This document shows positions 5,825 to 5,849 of a stretch of 5,849 nt of DNA, in pieces (the stretch's first letter is position 1; each line of letters opens with the position of its first letter). The notes below the pieces were generated by a model. The model was not told where the DNA came from. It did no database searches and saw nothing but the letters and a program-made list of their open reading frames with translations. A program made the translations under genes and the position numbers. The DNA lies in assembly GCA_013202185.1 (NCBI GenBank), contig JABMSA010000421.1, positions 1 to 5,849 on the forward strand, read 5' to 3'. This stretch comes from Planctomycetota bacterium. Lineage in GTDB: Bacteria > Planctomycetota > PUPC01 > JABMSA01.

Positions 5825-5849
5825 GGGGATGTAGCTCAATTGGGAGAGC
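5825..5849 (+). tRNA. tRNA, probably tRNA-Ala, 5' end only
   Basis: The last 25 bases fit a tRNA 5' half: a 7-base acceptor strand GGGGATG, T8-A9, D-stem GCTC, loop AATTGGGA with the conserved GG, and D-stem partner GAGC, which ends exactly at the window edge. The sequence closely resembles bacterial tRNA-Ala. The anticodon is outside the window, so the identity is provisional. Confidence 0.85.

Noticed and set aside
5612..5849. Continuation of the sulfatase frame to the right edge
   Set aside because: The frame is open, but the translation is unlike sulfatases and runs through a promoter and into the tRNA, so it is chance openness.
1..5849. CRISPR array, insertion sequence or integrase
   Set aside because: No regularly spaced repeats, terminal inverted repeats or transposase/integrase motifs were seen on either strand.

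Overview
The window looks like chromosomal DNA of a GC-rich, Gram-negative-type bacterium. A CxPSR sulfatase of the type common in Planctomycetes, Lentisphaerae and Hydrogenedentes-like lineages, together with a periplasmic FMN protein beside a membrane polyferredoxin, points toward the PVC/Hydrogenedentes neighbourhood. That placement is an inference from gene types only and is weak.

Left half (1-3158, minus strand): a compact three-gene operon read right to left from a candidate promoter at about 3234-3263. (i) An exported protein with helical TPR-like repeats and a C-terminal FMN_bind domain carrying an ApbE-type flavinylation motif. (ii) A large membrane polyferredoxin that looks like a NapH-type quinol oxidase fused to a NapG/MauM-type ferredoxin, with a twin-arginine-like motif and a fifth hydrophobic segment at the fusion joint. 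(iii) An Eis-like tandem GNAT acetyltransferase, cut by the window edge. Stop-to-start gaps are 3 nt and then a 4-nt ATGA overlap. Genes (i) and (ii) together resemble a NosR/NapGH-like electron conduit from the quinone pool to the cell envelope. No terminal reductase is in view. The GNAT may be a passenger or an unexpected functional partner.

Middle (3159-3420): a divergent regulatory region. It holds a minus-strand promoter overlapped by a dyad (CGGGCAAA-N9-TTTGCCCG) and a strong sigma70-like plus-strand promoter.

Right half (3421-5849, plus strand): a 577-593 aa protein of unknown function (basic tail, helical-repeat body, acidic C-terminus), then the first ~117 residues of a Cys-type sulfatase that breaks off abruptly. 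A possible out-of-frame C-terminal remnant of the same gene follows. Next come ~150 bases without a recognisable gene, a good sigma70-type promoter, and the first 25 bases of a tRNA (probably tRNA-Ala) at the edge. The sulfatase looks internally deleted, or the sequence is misjoined there.

The most interesting item is the operon: a TPR-FMN_bind protein paired with a NapH-NapG fusion that would need Sec to insert its first helices and Tat to export its folded Fe-S tail.
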